64,000 nucleotides of DNA from Paenibacillus athensensis (GCF_004514475.2 NZ_MYFO02000015.1:1-64000), one strand, 5' to 3'; shown: positions 17,184 to 27,395, counted from the first letter of the stretch. The notes: a model not told the origin generated them from the sequence alone. Numbers and translations: made by a program.

Positions 17184-20100
17184 ATGAAGAAAAAGATGAA
17201 TTTGCTCACCCGCAGCGTCTCGCTCGTCATGGCTTCTCTGCTGGTTGTTCCCAGCGTTGGCTTTGCCGCCGACGGCGGACAAGCGTCGCAGGCGTTCAGC
17301 GACCTGCCAAGCTCGCATTGGGCTTCGGCTGCACTGAATCACTGGCAGCAGTTGGGTATCGTAGAAGGCTATGAGGACGGAACGATCCGTCCGGAGAAAT
17401 TGATTTCACGCGCAGAGTTCGCAACGGTGATGAACCGCATCTTCGGTTATCAGGCGGAAGCGGCATCGGCGGGCAACGACGTAGCGGCCGGCGCTTGGTA
17501 TCGCGCGGATATGGCCAAAGCGCTTGAGGCCGGATATTACACGGCGGATGCCCAAGGCAACGTGATGCCGGATGCACCGCTTAGCAGAGCGGCTGCGGTA
17601 GTGGCCCTGCAGGCGATTTTTGGTTTTGTAGGCCAAGATGGAAGCGCATCCACGTTCAGCGATGTGGCCCAATTGGACGCAGCGACGCAAAGCGCGATTG
17701 CCGCTTTTAGCTCGCTGGGCTATCTGGAAGGCTTTGAAGACGGCACGTTCCGCCCGGAAGCGACGCTGACGCGCGCGCAGCTGATGACGCTCGCCGAGCG
17801 GCTGGTCGGTTATCTGGGCCAAGATGCCGCTGAAACGACAGCAGGCGAAGTAGACGGCAACGTGGTTGTTAATCATCGCGACGTTGTATTAAAGGATACG
17901 GTCATTGACGGCAATTTGTATCTGACTCCGGGAATTGGCGACGGAGACGTGAAATTGAATCACGTGACGGTTAAAGGGAAAACGTTTATCCAAGGCGGCG
18001 GCGAGCATAGTATCTCGGTCGAGAACTCCGAGCTCGGCGAAGTGGAAGTCAACAAAAAGGACAATCATGTGCGGCTGTTCGTTACCGGATCCAGCTCGGT
18101 TGGCAAGGTAACGCTTTCTTCGGGAGCCAAGCTGGAAAGCGCCGACGTCAGCGGCGACGGCTTCCGCGAAGTCATCATTCATTCGAATATCGATCATGCG
18201 GACTTGTCCGGCAGCTTCGGCAAGATCAGCACCTTGCAAAAAAATGAAAATGACGCGCCTCCTCTGATATCGATTTCAGGAACGGTCGACGAATTGAACC
18301 TGAACAGCAAAACGAAGGTCACCTTGTCCGACAATACGGTCGTGAAAACGCTGAACGCCGATCCGAAAGCGAAGGATTCCAGCGTTGAAGGCAACGGTAA
18401 AATCGAGAAAACGAACAACCAGGCGGGTGGCTTGAAGGTTAAGGGCTCGGATGTGCCGGTAACGCCTGGCGGCTCCGGTGCTGAAAGTTCAAACGCTCCG
18501 GTATCGGGCGGCTATTCGAATTCGATGCCAGTATTAAACGTGACCGCAGCTCCGGGCAGCGAGGCGAAAACAACCAAGCTTTCCGGTTCAATCCCCGAGG
18601 GTCATCATCTGATCGTCAAAGTATCGAATACAAAAGTAAGCACGCCGGCGAACGGTTCCGTAGCGCCAAGCGGTGCGGGTGTGATCGATCCGTATACGAT
18701 CGGCAACGACATTCCGAACGTCGATGTGGAGAACAATAAATATTTGGCGGTTTACCAAGTAAATCCGAATAACCGTGTTGTGAAGTTCCGCCAGTTTACG
18801 CTGACGCAAGCCGAGGTCAACATTTGGCAGCTCAGCTTCTCCGATGAATTTGACGGTACCGGATCGCCGGATTCCAACAAATGGACATACGATATCGGGA
18901 CAGGCAGCGGTGGCTGGGGCAACAATGAGCTGGAGTACTATACCGACCGTACCGACAACGCCAAGCAGGAGAACGGTGAGTTGGTTATTACGGCCCGCAA
19001 AGAAAGCTATGGCGGCATGGGTTACACGTCGGCCCGTTTGAAAACGATGGGAAAACACGCTCAAAAATATGGCAAGATTGAAGTCAGAGCCAAAACGCCG
19101 GAAGGCTCCGGCATGTGGCCGGCGATCTGGATGCTGCCAGAAGACAACGATTACGGTACATGGGCGTCATCCGGTGAAATTGACATTATGGAGAATAAAG
19201 GCCGCTTGCCACATGAGGTATACGGCACGATTCACTACGGGGAGCAGTATCCGGGAAATACGTACACCGGCAAAGCTTATCAGTTCCCGAACAATGGCAC
19301 TGTAGCCGATTATCATGTGTATTCGCTGGAGTGGGAACCGGGTGAAATGCGCTGGTACGTCGACGGACAACTGTATCAAACGCAAAATGACTGGTACAGC
19401 AAAAGCTTGAATCAGCCTGCGAACAATACGTATCCGGCACCTTTTGACAAGCCGTTTCATTTGATTTTGAACCTGGCTCTGGGCGGTAACTTCGATGGCG
19501 GCATTGTTCCTGCCGACTCGCTGTTCCCGAATACGATGAACGTTGACTATGTCCGTATCTACGACATGGTTGGCAAATCTTATCGTCAGCCGACGCCTCC
19601 AGGTGTTGTAAAAGAGCCGCTTCCAAGCGATGCGCGTCTGCCTAGACCGGACGGCAACTTGTTGTACAACTCCAGCCTGACGGAAGATGCGCCGGGCGTA
19701 GCGAACCTGCTTAACAATCCGAATGATCCGAACACGAGCGTACCGAATACCGACTACTGGTCTCTTTTTCAAGGTGAAGGCGGCGTAGGCTCAGTTTCTG
19801 TCGACGATCTGAACGGAACGAAATTTGCCAAAATTTCCATTACTAACGGAGGCTCGCAATCGTATTCGGTCCAGCTGCTGAATACACTTTCGATTGCCAA
19901 AGGACGTTTCTACAAGCTGAGCTTTGACGCCAAGTCGACGGCAAGCCGTCCGCTGACGGTGAAGGTGACGGGTGGAGCCAGCCGTGGCTTTGCAGCTTAT
20001 TCGCAAGCCAACACCGTTTCGCTGACCGATCAGGTCAAGCATTATGAAATGATGTTCCAAATGAAACAGGACACGGACATCGCGGCCAGAACGGAATTTA

Positions 20101-22079
20101 ACTCTGGCTTGAACGCGAATACGGTCTGGATCGGCAATGCCCGCGTCGAAGAGATCGATCATATCGCGGTAGACTATGACGCTGCCAAAGAGCCGCTGGA
20201 TGGAGACGGCAACCGCGTCTATAACGGTACATTCGATCAGGGCGACCAAACACGTATGAACTACTGGCATCTGACAACCTCTGGCGGAGCAACGGCTACG
20301 GGTTCCGTATCCGAGCAAGATCGCTGGTTGGCGGTGAATGTGACCAATGCCGGAGACAGCAGCCTGGGATCGGTGCAATTGCTGCAAAAAGGTGTTCAAC
20401 TGCAGCAAGGTCAAACCTATGATGTTACGCTTGACGCTTCAACGGGCGCGGACCGTCCGATTGAAGTCGAGCTGCTGAGCAAGGACGGAGCCGTATCTTA
20501 CGGCAAGCAAAGCGTCACGCTGAATAGCCGCAACTTTGATCAATTTAAAGTGTCCTTCCCGGCTGTATCGGCTACCGATAAAGAAGCACAGTTTGTGATT
20601 CGTCTTGGCGGCGCGCAGGCTTCCAACATTTTGCTTGATAATATCAAACTCATTCAAACGAGCGTTTACATCGATCCAAGCGTGAAGCTGTTCCCGCTGA
20701 CAAACGGCGGATTCGACGGCACCATCGCGCCTTGGCAGGAAGTGAATGCCGGCGGTTTTGCAACGGCGGCGCTGAGCGGCTCCGAAGCGAAGGTTTCCGT
20801 AACCAATAACGGCGGCGGCGATCCGTGGGGCATTATGTTTATGCAAGACGGCGTAGCGTTGTCCAAAGGAATGACCTATACGGTTGAATTCTCCGCCCGT
20901 TCGACGGTTGCCCGTAAAATGGAGATCGATCTGGAGAATGCTTCGTACACCCGTTTCTTTGATGAAACCGTTAGTCTCACTAACGATATGCAGCGCTACA
21001 AATTCGAATTCAAAATGACCAAAGACGATACGGCTGCACTGAAATTCTTCCTCGGCAAAATTGCTGGAGAATCGGCAATTACGACGGCTCACGACGTTTA
21101 CATTGACGACGTAGTTGTTGAAGTAAAAGGTGCGCGCCAGTATGCGAACATGCTGCAAAGCGGCACGTTTGATAACGGCTCCACAGGCTGGGATTCGTTC
21201 TTTAACACAGGCGAAGTAACCGGCAGCCTTGCAACGGTTGACGGCGAGCTGAAGGCTTCCGTGAGCGGCACAGGCGGCCAGAACTGGAACGCGCAGGTGT
21301 TCCACAACGGCTTGTCGCTGGTGAAGGATAAAGCATATCAGCTGACCTTCGATATCAGGTCTTCCGTGAATCGAGACGTAAACGTTGTGGTCGAGCATAA
21401 CGGCGATCCGTACACGAAATATCTGGACAAAACGATTGGCGCTACGGTGACAGGTGCGACTTACAGCTACCTGTTCACGATGCCGGTTAATGACGCCGGA
21501 GCGCATTTGAACTTCATGCTGGGTCTGATCAACAACCCTGTCTCGGTCAGCCACGATGTCTACTTCGACAACGTGAGCCTCGTTGAAGTGAATCCGCTGC
21601 CGCTGCCTCCGGCTGAAGGCCACGCACTGCTGAACGGCGATTTCGATACAAACGTCGATAACTGGAGCGTCTATAAAGCAGATGGCTCGGATGCCCAAAT
21701 CAGTGTGGTGGACGGCAAGTTGCAAGTGCTGTTCCCGAACTACGACGGTTGGGAAAAATGGTCGACGCAAGTATACCAAAACGGTCTGAAGCTGGAAGCC
21801 GGCAAGACGTATAAACTCAAGTTCGATGCAGCGGCGAATCCTGGCAAAGAGATCAAAGTGGAGATTCTACGTTTGGACAATTCGGCGTTGCTCGTCACGC
21901 AAGCGTTGAACCCGGATTCCACGAACCATACGTATACGTATCAGTTCACAGTAAATGGGGATACGGAGCAAAATGCCAAGCTGGCGTTCCTGCTCGGCGG
22001 CAATCATCTGGATGGAGCCGATTTCCCTGATGGCGCAACGATTACGCTGGATTCGATCAGCATTACGGAAGTTAACTAA
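17184..22079 (+). CDS. S-layer-anchored multimodular GH16 endo-beta-glucanase
   Basis: A 1631-aa cell-surface glucanase. After a signal peptide (about 1-28) come three SLH domains (about 35-85, 95-145, 155-210) that bind secondary cell-wall polymer. Next is a region of short beta-strand repeats (about 215-420), reminiscent of a beta-helix or bactofilin-like spacer, then a Ser/Gly linker. The GH16 domain spans about 540-810, with GEIDIMEN near residue 665. Five CBM4/9-like modules of about 145-160 residues follow, starting near 830, 1010, 1165, 1315 and 1475, each opening with an N-G-x-F/L-type motif and aromatic residues. The layout resembles known SLH-GH16-CBM laminarinases. It would hold polymer at the cell surface and feed oligomers to the importer. 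Ribosome site: GGAAGGAG. Confidence 0.93.
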   Translation: MKKKMNLLTRSVSLVMASLLVVPSVGFAADGGQASQAFSDLPSSHWASAALNHWQQLGIVEGYEDGTIRPEKLISRAEFATVMNRIFGYQAEAASAGNDVAAGAWYRADMAKALEAGYYTADAQGNVMPDAPLSRAAAVVALQAIFGFVGQDGSASTFSDVAQLDAATQSAIAAFSSLGYLEGFEDGTFRPEATLTRAQLMTLAERLVGYLGQDAAETTAGEVDGNVVVNHRDVVLKDTVIDGNLYLTPGIGDGDVKLNHVTVKGKTFIQGGGEHSISVENSELGEVEVNKKDNHVRLFVTGSSSVGKVTLSSGAKLESADVSGDGFREVIIHSNIDHADLSGSFGKISTLQKNENDAPPLISISGTVDELNLNSKTKVTLSDNTVVKTLNADPKAKDSSVEGNGKIEKTNNQAGGLKVKGSDVPVTPGGSGAESSNAPVSGGYSNSMPVLNVTAAPGSEAKTTKLSGSIPEGHHLIVKVSNTKVSTPANGSVAPSGAGVIDPYTIGNDIPNVDVENNKYLAVYQVNPNNRVVKFRQFTLTQAEVNIWQLSFSDEFDGTGSPDSNKWTYDIGTGSGGWGNNELEYYTDRTDNAKQENGELVITARKESYGGMGYTSARLKTMGKHAQKYGKIEVRAKTPEGSGMWPAIWMLPEDNDYGTWASSGEIDIMENKGRLPHEVYGTIHYGEQYPGNTYTGKAYQFPNNGTVADYHVYSLEWEPGEMRWYVDGQLYQTQNDWYSKSLNQPANNTYPAPFDKPFHLILNLALGGNFDGGIVPADSLFPNTMNVDYVRIYDMVGKSYRQPTPPGVVKEPLPSDARLPRPDGNLLYNSSLTEDAPGVANLLNNPNDPNTSVPNTDYWSLFQGEGGVGSVSVDDLNGTKFAKISITNGGSQSYSVQLLNTLSIAKGRFYKLSFDAKSTASRPLTVKVTGGASRGFAAYSQANTVSLTDQVKHYEMMFQMKQDTDIAARTEFNSGLNANTVWIGNARVEEIDHIAVDYDAAKEPLDGDGNRVYNGTFDQGDQTRMNYWHLTTSGGATATGSVSEQDRWLAVNVTNAGDSSLGSVQLLQKGVQLQQGQTYDVTLDASTGADRPIEVELLSKDGAVSYGKQSVTLNSRNFDQFKVSFPAVSATDKEAQFVIRLGGAQASNILLDNIKLIQTSVYIDPSVKLFPLTNGGFDGTIAPWQEVNAGGFATAALSGSEAKVSVTNNGGGDPWGIMFMQDGVALSKGMTYTVEFSARSTVARKMEIDLENASYTRFFDETVSLTNDMQRYKFEFKMTKDDTAALKFFLGKIAGESAITTAHDVYIDDVVVEVKGARQYANMLQSGTFDNGSTGWDSFFNTGEVTGSLATVDGELKASVSGTGGQNWNAQVFHNGLSLVKDKAYQLTFDIRSSVNRDVNVVVEHNGDPYTKYLDKTIGATVTGATYSYLFTMPVNDAGAHLNFMLGLINNPVSVSHDVYFDNVSLVEVNPLPLPPAEGHALLNGDFDTNVDNWSVYKADGSDAQISVVDGKLQVLFPNYDGWEKWSTQVYQNGLKLEAGKTYKLKFDAAANPGKEIKVEILRLDNSALLVTQALNPDSTNHTYTYQFTVNGDTEQNAKLAFLLGGNHLDGADFPDGATITLDSISITEVN

Positions 22080-22094
22080 CTTGAAGTAAGGCAA

Positions 22095-22131
22095 GGCCGC
22101 TCTTCTGCGACAGCAGGAGGGCGGTTTTTTT
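22095..22131 (+). terminator. Terminator after the surface GH16 gene
   Basis: CCGCTCTTCTGC pairs, with G-U pairs allowed, with GCAGGAGGGCGG around a 4-nt loop and is followed by seven T. It closes the glucan locus before the purine operon promoter. Confidence 0.88.
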
Positions 22132-22216
22132 GATGTTTTCTGATAAAAAGCACCGAACGACGCTAAAAAATTCGACAAAGCCGTGGCGCAACGGAATGTT
22201 CGGATTTTCATGTGAA

Positions 22217-22259
22217 AAAGCGAACTTTTTAAAAACAAAATACGAAAATCGTTCGCTTT
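22217..22259 (+). promoter_or_regulatory. Paired PurR boxes of the purine operon
   Basis: AAAGCGAACTTT (22217-22228) and, inverted, ATCGTTCGCTTT (22248-22259) both fit the Bacillus PurR box AWWWCGAACWWT. They face each other just upstream of the -35 box, as in Bacillus subtilis pur control regions. The 19-base gap is slightly longer than the 16-17 reported there. PurR repression relieved by PRPP is the expected role. Confidence 0.75.
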
Positions 22260-22265
22260 TTCAAA

Positions 22266-22295
22266 TTGACACCCAATGCGGATTGCTGGTAAACT
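22266..22295 (+). promoter_or_regulatory. Promoter of the purine operon
   Basis: TTGACA (22266-22271) and TAAACT (22290-22295) are spaced by 18 bases, directly after the PurR boxes and about 45 bases before the riboswitch aptamer. Confidence 0.72.
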
Positions 22296-22340
22296 AGATA
22301 GGCGGGAAAAGCTTTCCGACTAACTGAAAATGTCGAATTG

Positions 22341-22409
22341 ACTCGTATAATGTCGGGAATACGGCCTGAAAGTTTCTACCCAAAAACCGTGAATTTTTGG
22401 ACTACGAGG
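22341..22409 (+). ncRNA. Guanine (purine) riboswitch aptamer
   Basis: The three-way-junction purine aptamer is recognisable: P1 strands CTCGTA (22342-22347) and TACGAG (22403-22408), the core TATAAT and GTTTCTACC blocks, and two loop-loop-pairing hairpins (GTCGGGAATACGGC and CCAAAAACCGTGAATTTTTGG). The specificity base before the P1 3' strand is C (GGACTACGAG), which in this class pairs with guanine or hypoxanthine; adenine switches have T. It lies in the leader of purE. Confidence 0.93.
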
Positions 22410-22412
22410 AAG

Positions 22413-22463
22413 CGAATGCGGGGAACCATAGAAGGACATGGTCTGTTTGCATTCGGTTCTTTT
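22413..22463 (+). terminator. Candidate expression-platform hairpin of the guanine riboswitch
   Basis: CGAATGC/GCATTCG (22413-22419 and 22449-22455) with an inner ACCAT/ATGGT stem is followed by GTTCTTTT. It starts four bases after the aptamer, so ligand binding could control it. I could not define the competing antiterminator; further small hairpins and a T-rich run near 22505 leave the exact platform open. Confidence 0.5.
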
Positions 22464-22540
22464 GCTGTCCGGCGAGTAGAATGGCAAATTCTATTTCTGG
22501 GCATTTTTTGTTTGCAAAGAAAGAAGAAAGTAGGTTTATC

Positions 22541-23026
22541 ATGACAGTACGTGTGGGTGTCATAATGGGAAGCCAGTCGGATTGGGAGACGATGAAGCTG
22601 GCTTGTAACATGCTGGACGAGCTGGGCGTGTCTTACGAGAAGAAGGTCGTCTCGGCGCATCGTACGCCGGATTTGATGTTTGAGTACGCGGAATCGGCGG
22701 CAAGCCGGGGACTGCAGGTCATTATAGCCGGAGCGGGCGGGGCGGCGCATTTACCAGGGATGGTAGCGGCCAAAACCGAGCTTCCGGTTATTGGTGTTCC
22801 GGTCAAATCGTCCACGCTTAACGGGCTGGACTCCCTGTTGTCGATCGTCCAGATGCCGACCGGCGTGCCGGTGGCGACAGTCGCGATCGGCAATGCCGGA
22901 GCCGCCAATGCAGGCTTGTTGGCTGCGCAAATTCTTGGCGCGTTTGACAGCGAGCTGCAGGGACGCATTCGCGAGCGCCGCGAGCGCATTCGCCAGACTG
23001 TTATAGAGAGCAGTGACTTGTCATGA
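22541..23026 (+). CDS. purE: 5-(carboxyamino)imidazole ribonucleotide mutase
   Basis: PurE moves the carboxyl group of N5-CAIR to carbon 4 to give CAIR in de novo purine synthesis. The 161-aa protein has the class I PurE pattern: GSQSDWETM near the N-terminus, SAHRTPD with the active-site His, [13 protein letters not shown], and [20 protein letters not shown]. The reading frame is open further upstream into the leader, but [14 protein letters not shown] at 22541 is the family start. The upstream AAGAAAGTAGG is a modest ribosome site. It is the first gene of the riboswitch-controlled operon and overlaps purK by four bases (ATGA). Confidence 0.96.
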   Translation: MTVRVGVIMGSQSDWETMKLACNMLDELGVSYEKKVVSAHRTPDLMFEYAESAASRGLQVIIAGAGGAAHLPGMVAAKTELPVIGVPVKSSTLNGLDSLLSIVQMPTGVPVATVAIGNAGAANAGLLAAQILGAFDSELQGRIRERRERIRQTVIESSDLS

Positions 23027-24180
23027 CGGAAATGAATGTCATTAAGCCGGGCGCGACCATCGGCGTTCTCGGGGGCGGTCAGCTCGGACGTATGCTGGCG
23101 CTGGCCGGCCGCAATATGGGCTATCGGTTCGTTACGCTCGATCCGACAGAGGACGCGCCTTGCGGTCAGGTTGCCGACGAGCAGCTCGTTGCCGGGTACG
23201 ACGACGTGGCTGCAGCGCGACGCTTGGCTGCGTTGTCCGACGTGATTACGTATGAATTCGAGAACGTCGATGCGGAAGTGACCGAGATTCTGATGAAGGA
23301 ATCCTACGTGCCGCAAGGCAGCAAGCTTTTATATACAACGCAGCATCGGCTGCGCGAGAAGCGGGCGATCGAAGCGGCGGGCGTGCCGGTTGCGCCTTAC
23401 GAGGAAATCGTCAGCGCTGCGCAGCTGCGCGAGGCGGCGACCCGCTTTGGCGTGCCGTGTGTGCTCAAGACAGCGACCGGGGGCTACGACGGCAAGGGCC
23501 AGTGGGTGATTCGCTCGCTGGACGAGACGGACGAGGCTTATGCGACGCTGAGCAAGGCCGGGACGGAGCTCGTGCTGGAGCAGTTCATTCATTTTGAAAA
23601 GGAGCTGTCGGTCATTGCTGCACGCAGCCCGCGCGGCGAGACGAAGACGTTCCCTGCGGCAGAGAACGAGCATGTCGAGAATATTCTTCATCTGTCGATT
23701 GTGCCGGCGCGCATCGCCGAGGACATTCAACGCGAAGCCGAGCGGCTTGCCGCACGTATTGCCGATGCGTTGGGCGTGATTGGCTTGATCGCGGTAGAGC
23801 TGTTCCTGACGAGAGAGGGTCAGCTGTATGTGAACGAGCTGGCGCCGCGGCCGCACAATTCCGGCCACTATACAATGGAAGCGTGCCGGACTTCGCAATT
23901 TGAGCAACACGTGCGGGCCATTTGCAACCTGCCGCTTGGCTCAACGGAGCTGTTGTCGCCGGTGGTGATGGTGAATGTGCTCGGCGAGCATGTGGAGCCG
24001 CTCCTGGACTGGATTGGCCGGCCGGAATGCGAAAGCGAAGCCGTGTGCGCGAAGGTGCACCTGTACGGCAAGCATGAAGCGAAGCACAAGCGCAAGATGG
24101 GCCATGTGAACCTGCTTGTGCAGGACATTGGACAAGCGATGGATTGGATAGAACGCTCGGAGATTTGGAAAAGTAAGTAA
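23023..24180 (+). CDS. purK: 5-(carboxyamino)imidazole ribonucleotide synthase
   Basis: PurK uses ATP and bicarbonate to carboxylate AIR to N5-CAIR. The 385-aa protein is an ATP-grasp enzyme. It starts with the dinucleotide-like loop [17 protein letters not shown], carries the ATP-grasp stretch [17 protein letters not shown] (about 147-163) and ends its catalytic core with [15 protein letters not shown]. It overlaps purE by four bases, consistent with translational coupling of the two partner enzymes. Confidence 0.96.
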   Translation: MTEMNVIKPGATIGVLGGGQLGRMLALAGRNMGYRFVTLDPTEDAPCGQVADEQLVAGYDDVAAARRLAALSDVITYEFENVDAEVTEILMKESYVPQGSKLLYTTQHRLREKRAIEAAGVPVAPYEEIVSAAQLREAATRFGVPCVLKTATGGYDGKGQWVIRSLDETDEAYATLSKAGTELVLEQFIHFEKELSVIAARSPRGETKTFPAAENEHVENILHLSIVPARIAEDIQREAERLAARIADALGVIGLIAVELFLTREGQLYVNELAPRPHNSGHYTMEACRTSQFEQHVRAICNLPLGSTELLSPVVMVNVLGEHVEPLLDWIGRPECESEAVCAKVHLYGKHEAKHKRKMGHVNLLVQDIGQAMDWIERSEIWKSK

Positions 24181-24202
24181 ATGAGAAAACGGAGGATCGG
24201 CC

Positions 24203-25498
24203 ATGATTGATCGTTACAGCCGCCCGGAAATGGCGCAGATTTGGACTGAGGAGAATAAATTCAAGGCTTGGCTGGAGGTAGAGATTTTATCCTGCGAAGC
24301 TTGGTCCGAGCTTGGCGTTATTCCCAAAGAGGACGTGCAGACGCTGCGTGCAAACGCCAGCTTTAACATTGACCGCATTTATGAAATCGAGCAGGAAACG
24401 CGCCATGACGTCATTGCTTTCACGCGCGCCGTTTCGGAAACGCTGGGCGCTGAGCGCAAATGGGTGCATTATGGTCTGACCTCGACGGACGTCGTTGATA
24501 CGGCGCTGGGCTACCTGCTGCGTCAAGCCAACGAAATTCTCGAAAAGGACATCGTGAATTTCATCGAAATTCTCCGCGACAAGGCTGTGCAGTACAAGCA
24601 CACCGCAATGATGGGCCGCACGCACGGCGTCCATGCCGAGCCGACGACGTTTGGCTTGAAGATGGCCCTGTGGCATGAAGAGATGAAACGCAATCTGGAA
24701 CGCTTCCGCTTTGCCGCCGACGGCGTGCAATACGGCAAAATTTCCGGCGCAGTGGGCACCTACGCAAACATTGATCCGTTCGTCGAGCAATATGTGTGCG
24801 GCAAGCTCGGCACGAAAGCGGCGCCGATTTCGACGCAAACGCTGCAGCGCGACCGTCACGCCGAATATATGGCGACGCTGGCGCTGATCGCGACTTCGCT
24901 CGACAAGTTCGCGACCGAAATCCGCGCGCTGCAAAAGAGCGAGTTCCGCGAAGTCGAGGAGCCGTTCGCCAAAGGCCAAAAGGGCTCGTCGGCGATGCCG
25001 CACAAGCGCAATCCGATCGGCTGCGAAAGCATCTCCGGCCTGTCGCGCGTCATTCGCGGCCACATGCTTTCCGCTTACGAGAACGTACCGCTGTGGCATG
25101 AGCGCGATATTTCGCACTCCTCGGTCGAGCGGATCATCCTGCCGGATGCGACGACGCTGCTGAACTACATGCTGAACCGCTTCGGCAACATCATCAAGAA
25201 CCTGACCGTGTTCCCTGAGAACATGAAGCGCAATATGCGCAGCACGTACGACGTGCCGTTCTCCGGCCGCGTCATGACCAAGCTGATCGACAAAGGCTTC
25301 AGCCGCGAGCAGGCGTACGATACGGTGCAGCCGCGGGCGATGCAGGCGTGGGAGGAGCAGCGCTCGTTCCGCGATATCGTGACCGCCACGCCGGCGATCA
25401 CCGAGGCGCTGAGCGCCGAAGAAATCGCCGATTGCTTCGACCCGAGCTGGCATCTGAAGCACGTGGATACGATTTTTGACCGTTTGGGCTTGAAATAA
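24203..25498 (+). CDS. purB: Adenylosuccinate lyase
   Basis: PurB cleaves SAICAR to AICAR and adenylosuccinate to AMP, each releasing fumarate. The 431-aa length is normal for the fumarase/aspartase-fold lyases. Seen motifs are [27 protein letters not shown] with catalytic His, and the flexible signature loop [15 protein letters not shown] (about 270-285) with the catalytic Ser. The start follows CGGAGGAT at good spacing. It continues the purine operon. Confidence 0.97.
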   Translation: MIDRYSRPEMAQIWTEENKFKAWLEVEILSCEAWSELGVIPKEDVQTLRANASFNIDRIYEIEQETRHDVIAFTRAVSETLGAERKWVHYGLTSTDVVDTALGYLLRQANEILEKDIVNFIEILRDKAVQYKHTAMMGRTHGVHAEPTTFGLKMALWHEEMKRNLERFRFAADGVQYGKISGAVGTYANIDPFVEQYVCGKLGTKAAPISTQTLQRDRHAEYMATLALIATSLDKFATEIRALQKSEFREVEEPFAKGQKGSSAMPHKRNPIGCESISGLSRVIRGHMLSAYENVPLWHERDISHSSVERIILPDATTLLNYMLNRFGNIIKNLTVFPENMKRNMRSTYDVPFSGRVMTKLIDKGFSREQAYDTVQPRAMQAWEEQRSFRDIVTATPAITEALSAEEIADCFDPSWHLKHVDTIFDRLGLK

Positions 25499-25514
25499 AG
25501 AAGGGACGTGACCT

Positions 25515-26408
25515 GTGGCAAACGCGGCACTGGATTCCGCACAGGCGCTGATTAAAGCGCCCTTGGTGCACAAAGGCAAGGTGCGCGAGCTGTACGACCT
25601 TGGGGAGCATTTTCTGATCGTCGTAACGGACCGCATTTCCGCTTTCGATTACATTCTCCGTCCGGGCGTTCCGGACAAGGGCTACGTGCTGAATACGCTC
25701 AGCAAGTTCTGGTTCGACAAGACGTCTGATTTCATGAACAATCACGTCGTACATACCGACGTTGAGCAGTTGACGGACATCGTGCCTGACGCGGCAGCGC
25801 GCGAGCTGCTCAAGGACCGGATCATGGTCGCGAAAAAAGCGGAGCGCATTTCGATCGAATGCGTCGTGCGCGGCTACATCACCGGCAACGGCTGGCGGCA
25901 ATATCAGCAAACGGGCGAAATCAACGGGCAGAAGCTGCCCGAAGGCCTGCGCAAGAACGAAGCGTTCGCGCAGCCGATTTTTACCCCGGCGGCCAAAAAC
26001 GATGTCGGCCACGACGAGGACATTTCGGTCGAGCAGATGAAGGCGCTCGTTGGCGAAGCGCTGACGCTGGAGCTGCAGGACAAGAGCATTCAGCTCTACA
26101 CGCTGGCCCGCGATTACTGCGAAAGCCGCGGCATAGTGCTGGCGGATACGAAGTTTGAATTTGGCATCTACGGCGGCGAAGTAATTATTATCGACGAGTT
26201 GTTTACGCCGGATTCGTCGCGCTACTGGTCGAAGGACAAATACGCGCTCGACATCGAGATTGATTCGATGGACAAAGAGCCGGTCCGCACCTATTTGGCC
26301 GGGTCGGGTTGGGATAAAAACAGCGAGCCGGACGAGCTGCCGCAAGCGGTAGTCGAAGAAACGTCGCGCAGATATAAAGAAATACTCCATCGGTTGATGG
26401 GCGAATAG
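25515..26408 (+). CDS. purC: SAICAR synthetase
   Basis: PurC joins CAIR and aspartate with ATP to form SAICAR. The protein has 297 aa. Motifs include HKGKVRELYDLGE and VTDRISAFDYILRPGVPDKG at the N-terminus, IECVVRGYITGNGW in the middle and ELFTPDSSRYW near the end. The start is GTG, preceded by GAAGGGA. It is longer than the ~240-aa B. subtilis form and closer to the ~290-aa type. Confidence 0.96.
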   Translation: MANAALDSAQALIKAPLVHKGKVRELYDLGEHFLIVVTDRISAFDYILRPGVPDKGYVLNTLSKFWFDKTSDFMNNHVVHTDVEQLTDIVPDAAARELLKDRIMVAKKAERISIECVVRGYITGNGWRQYQQTGEINGQKLPEGLRKNEAFAQPIFTPAAKNDVGHDEDISVEQMKALVGEALTLELQDKSIQLYTLARDYCESRGIVLADTKFEFGIYGGEVIIIDELFTPDSSRYWSKDKYALDIEIDSMDKEPVRTYLAGSGWDKNSEPDELPQAVVEETSRRYKEILHRLMGE

Positions 26409-26428
26409 GTGAAGGAGGAGAACGAGAG

Positions 26429-26668
26429 ATGAAAGCGACCGTTTACGTAACGATCAAACAAAACGTTCTGGACGTGCAAGGAACTGCGGTGCAAGGCGCG
26501 CTGCATTCGATGGGATTTGAAGAGGTAGGCAAGGTGCGGATCGGCAAATATCTGGAGCTGGAGCTGGGTGAAGTGGGCAAAGCGGAGGCTGAAGCGCGGA
26601 TCAAGGAAATGTGCGAAAAGCTGCTGGCCAACACGGTTATCGAAGATTACCGCTACGAATTGGCTTAG
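26429..26668 (+). CDS. purS: FGAM synthase, PurS subunit
   Basis: PurS is the small structural subunit that joins PurQ and PurL into the phosphoribosylformylglycinamidine synthase complex of Gram-positive bacteria. The 79-aa protein shows the family start [18 protein letters not shown] and the [18 protein letters not shown] stretch. A GAAGGAGGAG ribosome site lies ahead. It is directly before purQ and purL, as expected. Confidence 0.96.
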   Translation: MKATVYVTIKQNVLDVQGTAVQGALHSMGFEEVGKVRIGKYLELELGEVGKAEAEARIKEMCEKLLANTVIEDYRYELA

Positions 26669-26699
26669 GCCACACCAAAGGATGAAGGAGGGCAACGCC

Positions 26700-27395
26700 A
26701 TGAATTTTGCGGTTCTCGTATTTCCGGGATCGAACTGCGACATCGACTGCTACAAGGCGATCGAAGACACCATCGGCCAGCCGGTCGATTACGTATGGCA
26801 TACGGCGGACGATTTGTCCAAATATGACTGCATCCTCGTGCCGGGCGGATTCTCGTACGGCGACTATCTGCGCTGCGGCGCTATCGCCCAGTTCACGAAC
26901 GTGATGAAGGCGGTTGTGAAGGCGGCTGAGGAAGGTAAATACATTCTCGGCATTTGCAACGGCTTCCAGGTGCTGACCGAAGCCCGTTTGCTGCCGGGCG
27001 CGCTGCTGCGCAATAACGGCATGAAGTTCCGCTGCCATCAGACGCTGCTGCAGGTCGTGAACAACACGACGGCGTTCACCCGCGATTACGCGGAGGGCGA
27101 AGTGATCGACATTCCGATTGCGCACGGCGAAGGCAACTACTACTGCGACGCCGACACGCTCAAGGAGCTGCAAGAAAACAATCAAATCGTGTTCCGCTAT
27201 GCGGCCGGCACCAATCCGAACGGTTCGGTCGACGATATTGCGGGCATTTGCAACCAAGCGGGCAATGTTGTTGGTATGATGCCCCATCCGGAGCGGGCCA
27301 TTCACGAGCTGCTCGGCTCGGCGGACGGCAAACGGATGTTCACATCGATTTTGAGTACGTGGAGGGAAAAACATGACGCAGCAGCTATCCGCTAA
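26700..27395 (+). CDS. purQ: FGAM synthase, glutaminase subunit
   Basis: PurQ hydrolyses glutamine and passes ammonia to PurL. The 231-aa class I amidotransferase has the nucleophile elbow GICNGFQVL (Cys near 87) and the His-Glu pair in MMPHPERA near residue 200. The start [14 protein letters not shown] follows AAGGAGGG; the frame is open upstream but overlaps purS. Its 3' end overlaps purL by 23 bases. Confidence 0.97.
   Translation: MNFAVLVFPGSNCDIDCYKAIEDTIGQPVDYVWHTADDLSKYDCILVPGGFSYGDYLRCGAIAQFTNVMKAVVKAAEEGKYILGICNGFQVLTEARLLPGALLRNNGMKFRCHQTLLQVVNNTTAFTRDYAEGEVIDIPIAHGEGNYYCDADTLKELQENNQIVFRYAAGTNPNGSVDDIAGICNQAGNVVGMMPHPERAIHELLGSADGKRMFTSILSTWREKHDAAAIR

Noticed and set aside
22338-22544. 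68-codon frame in the purE leader
   Set aside because: It covers the guanine riboswitch aptamer and platform and is explained by them.
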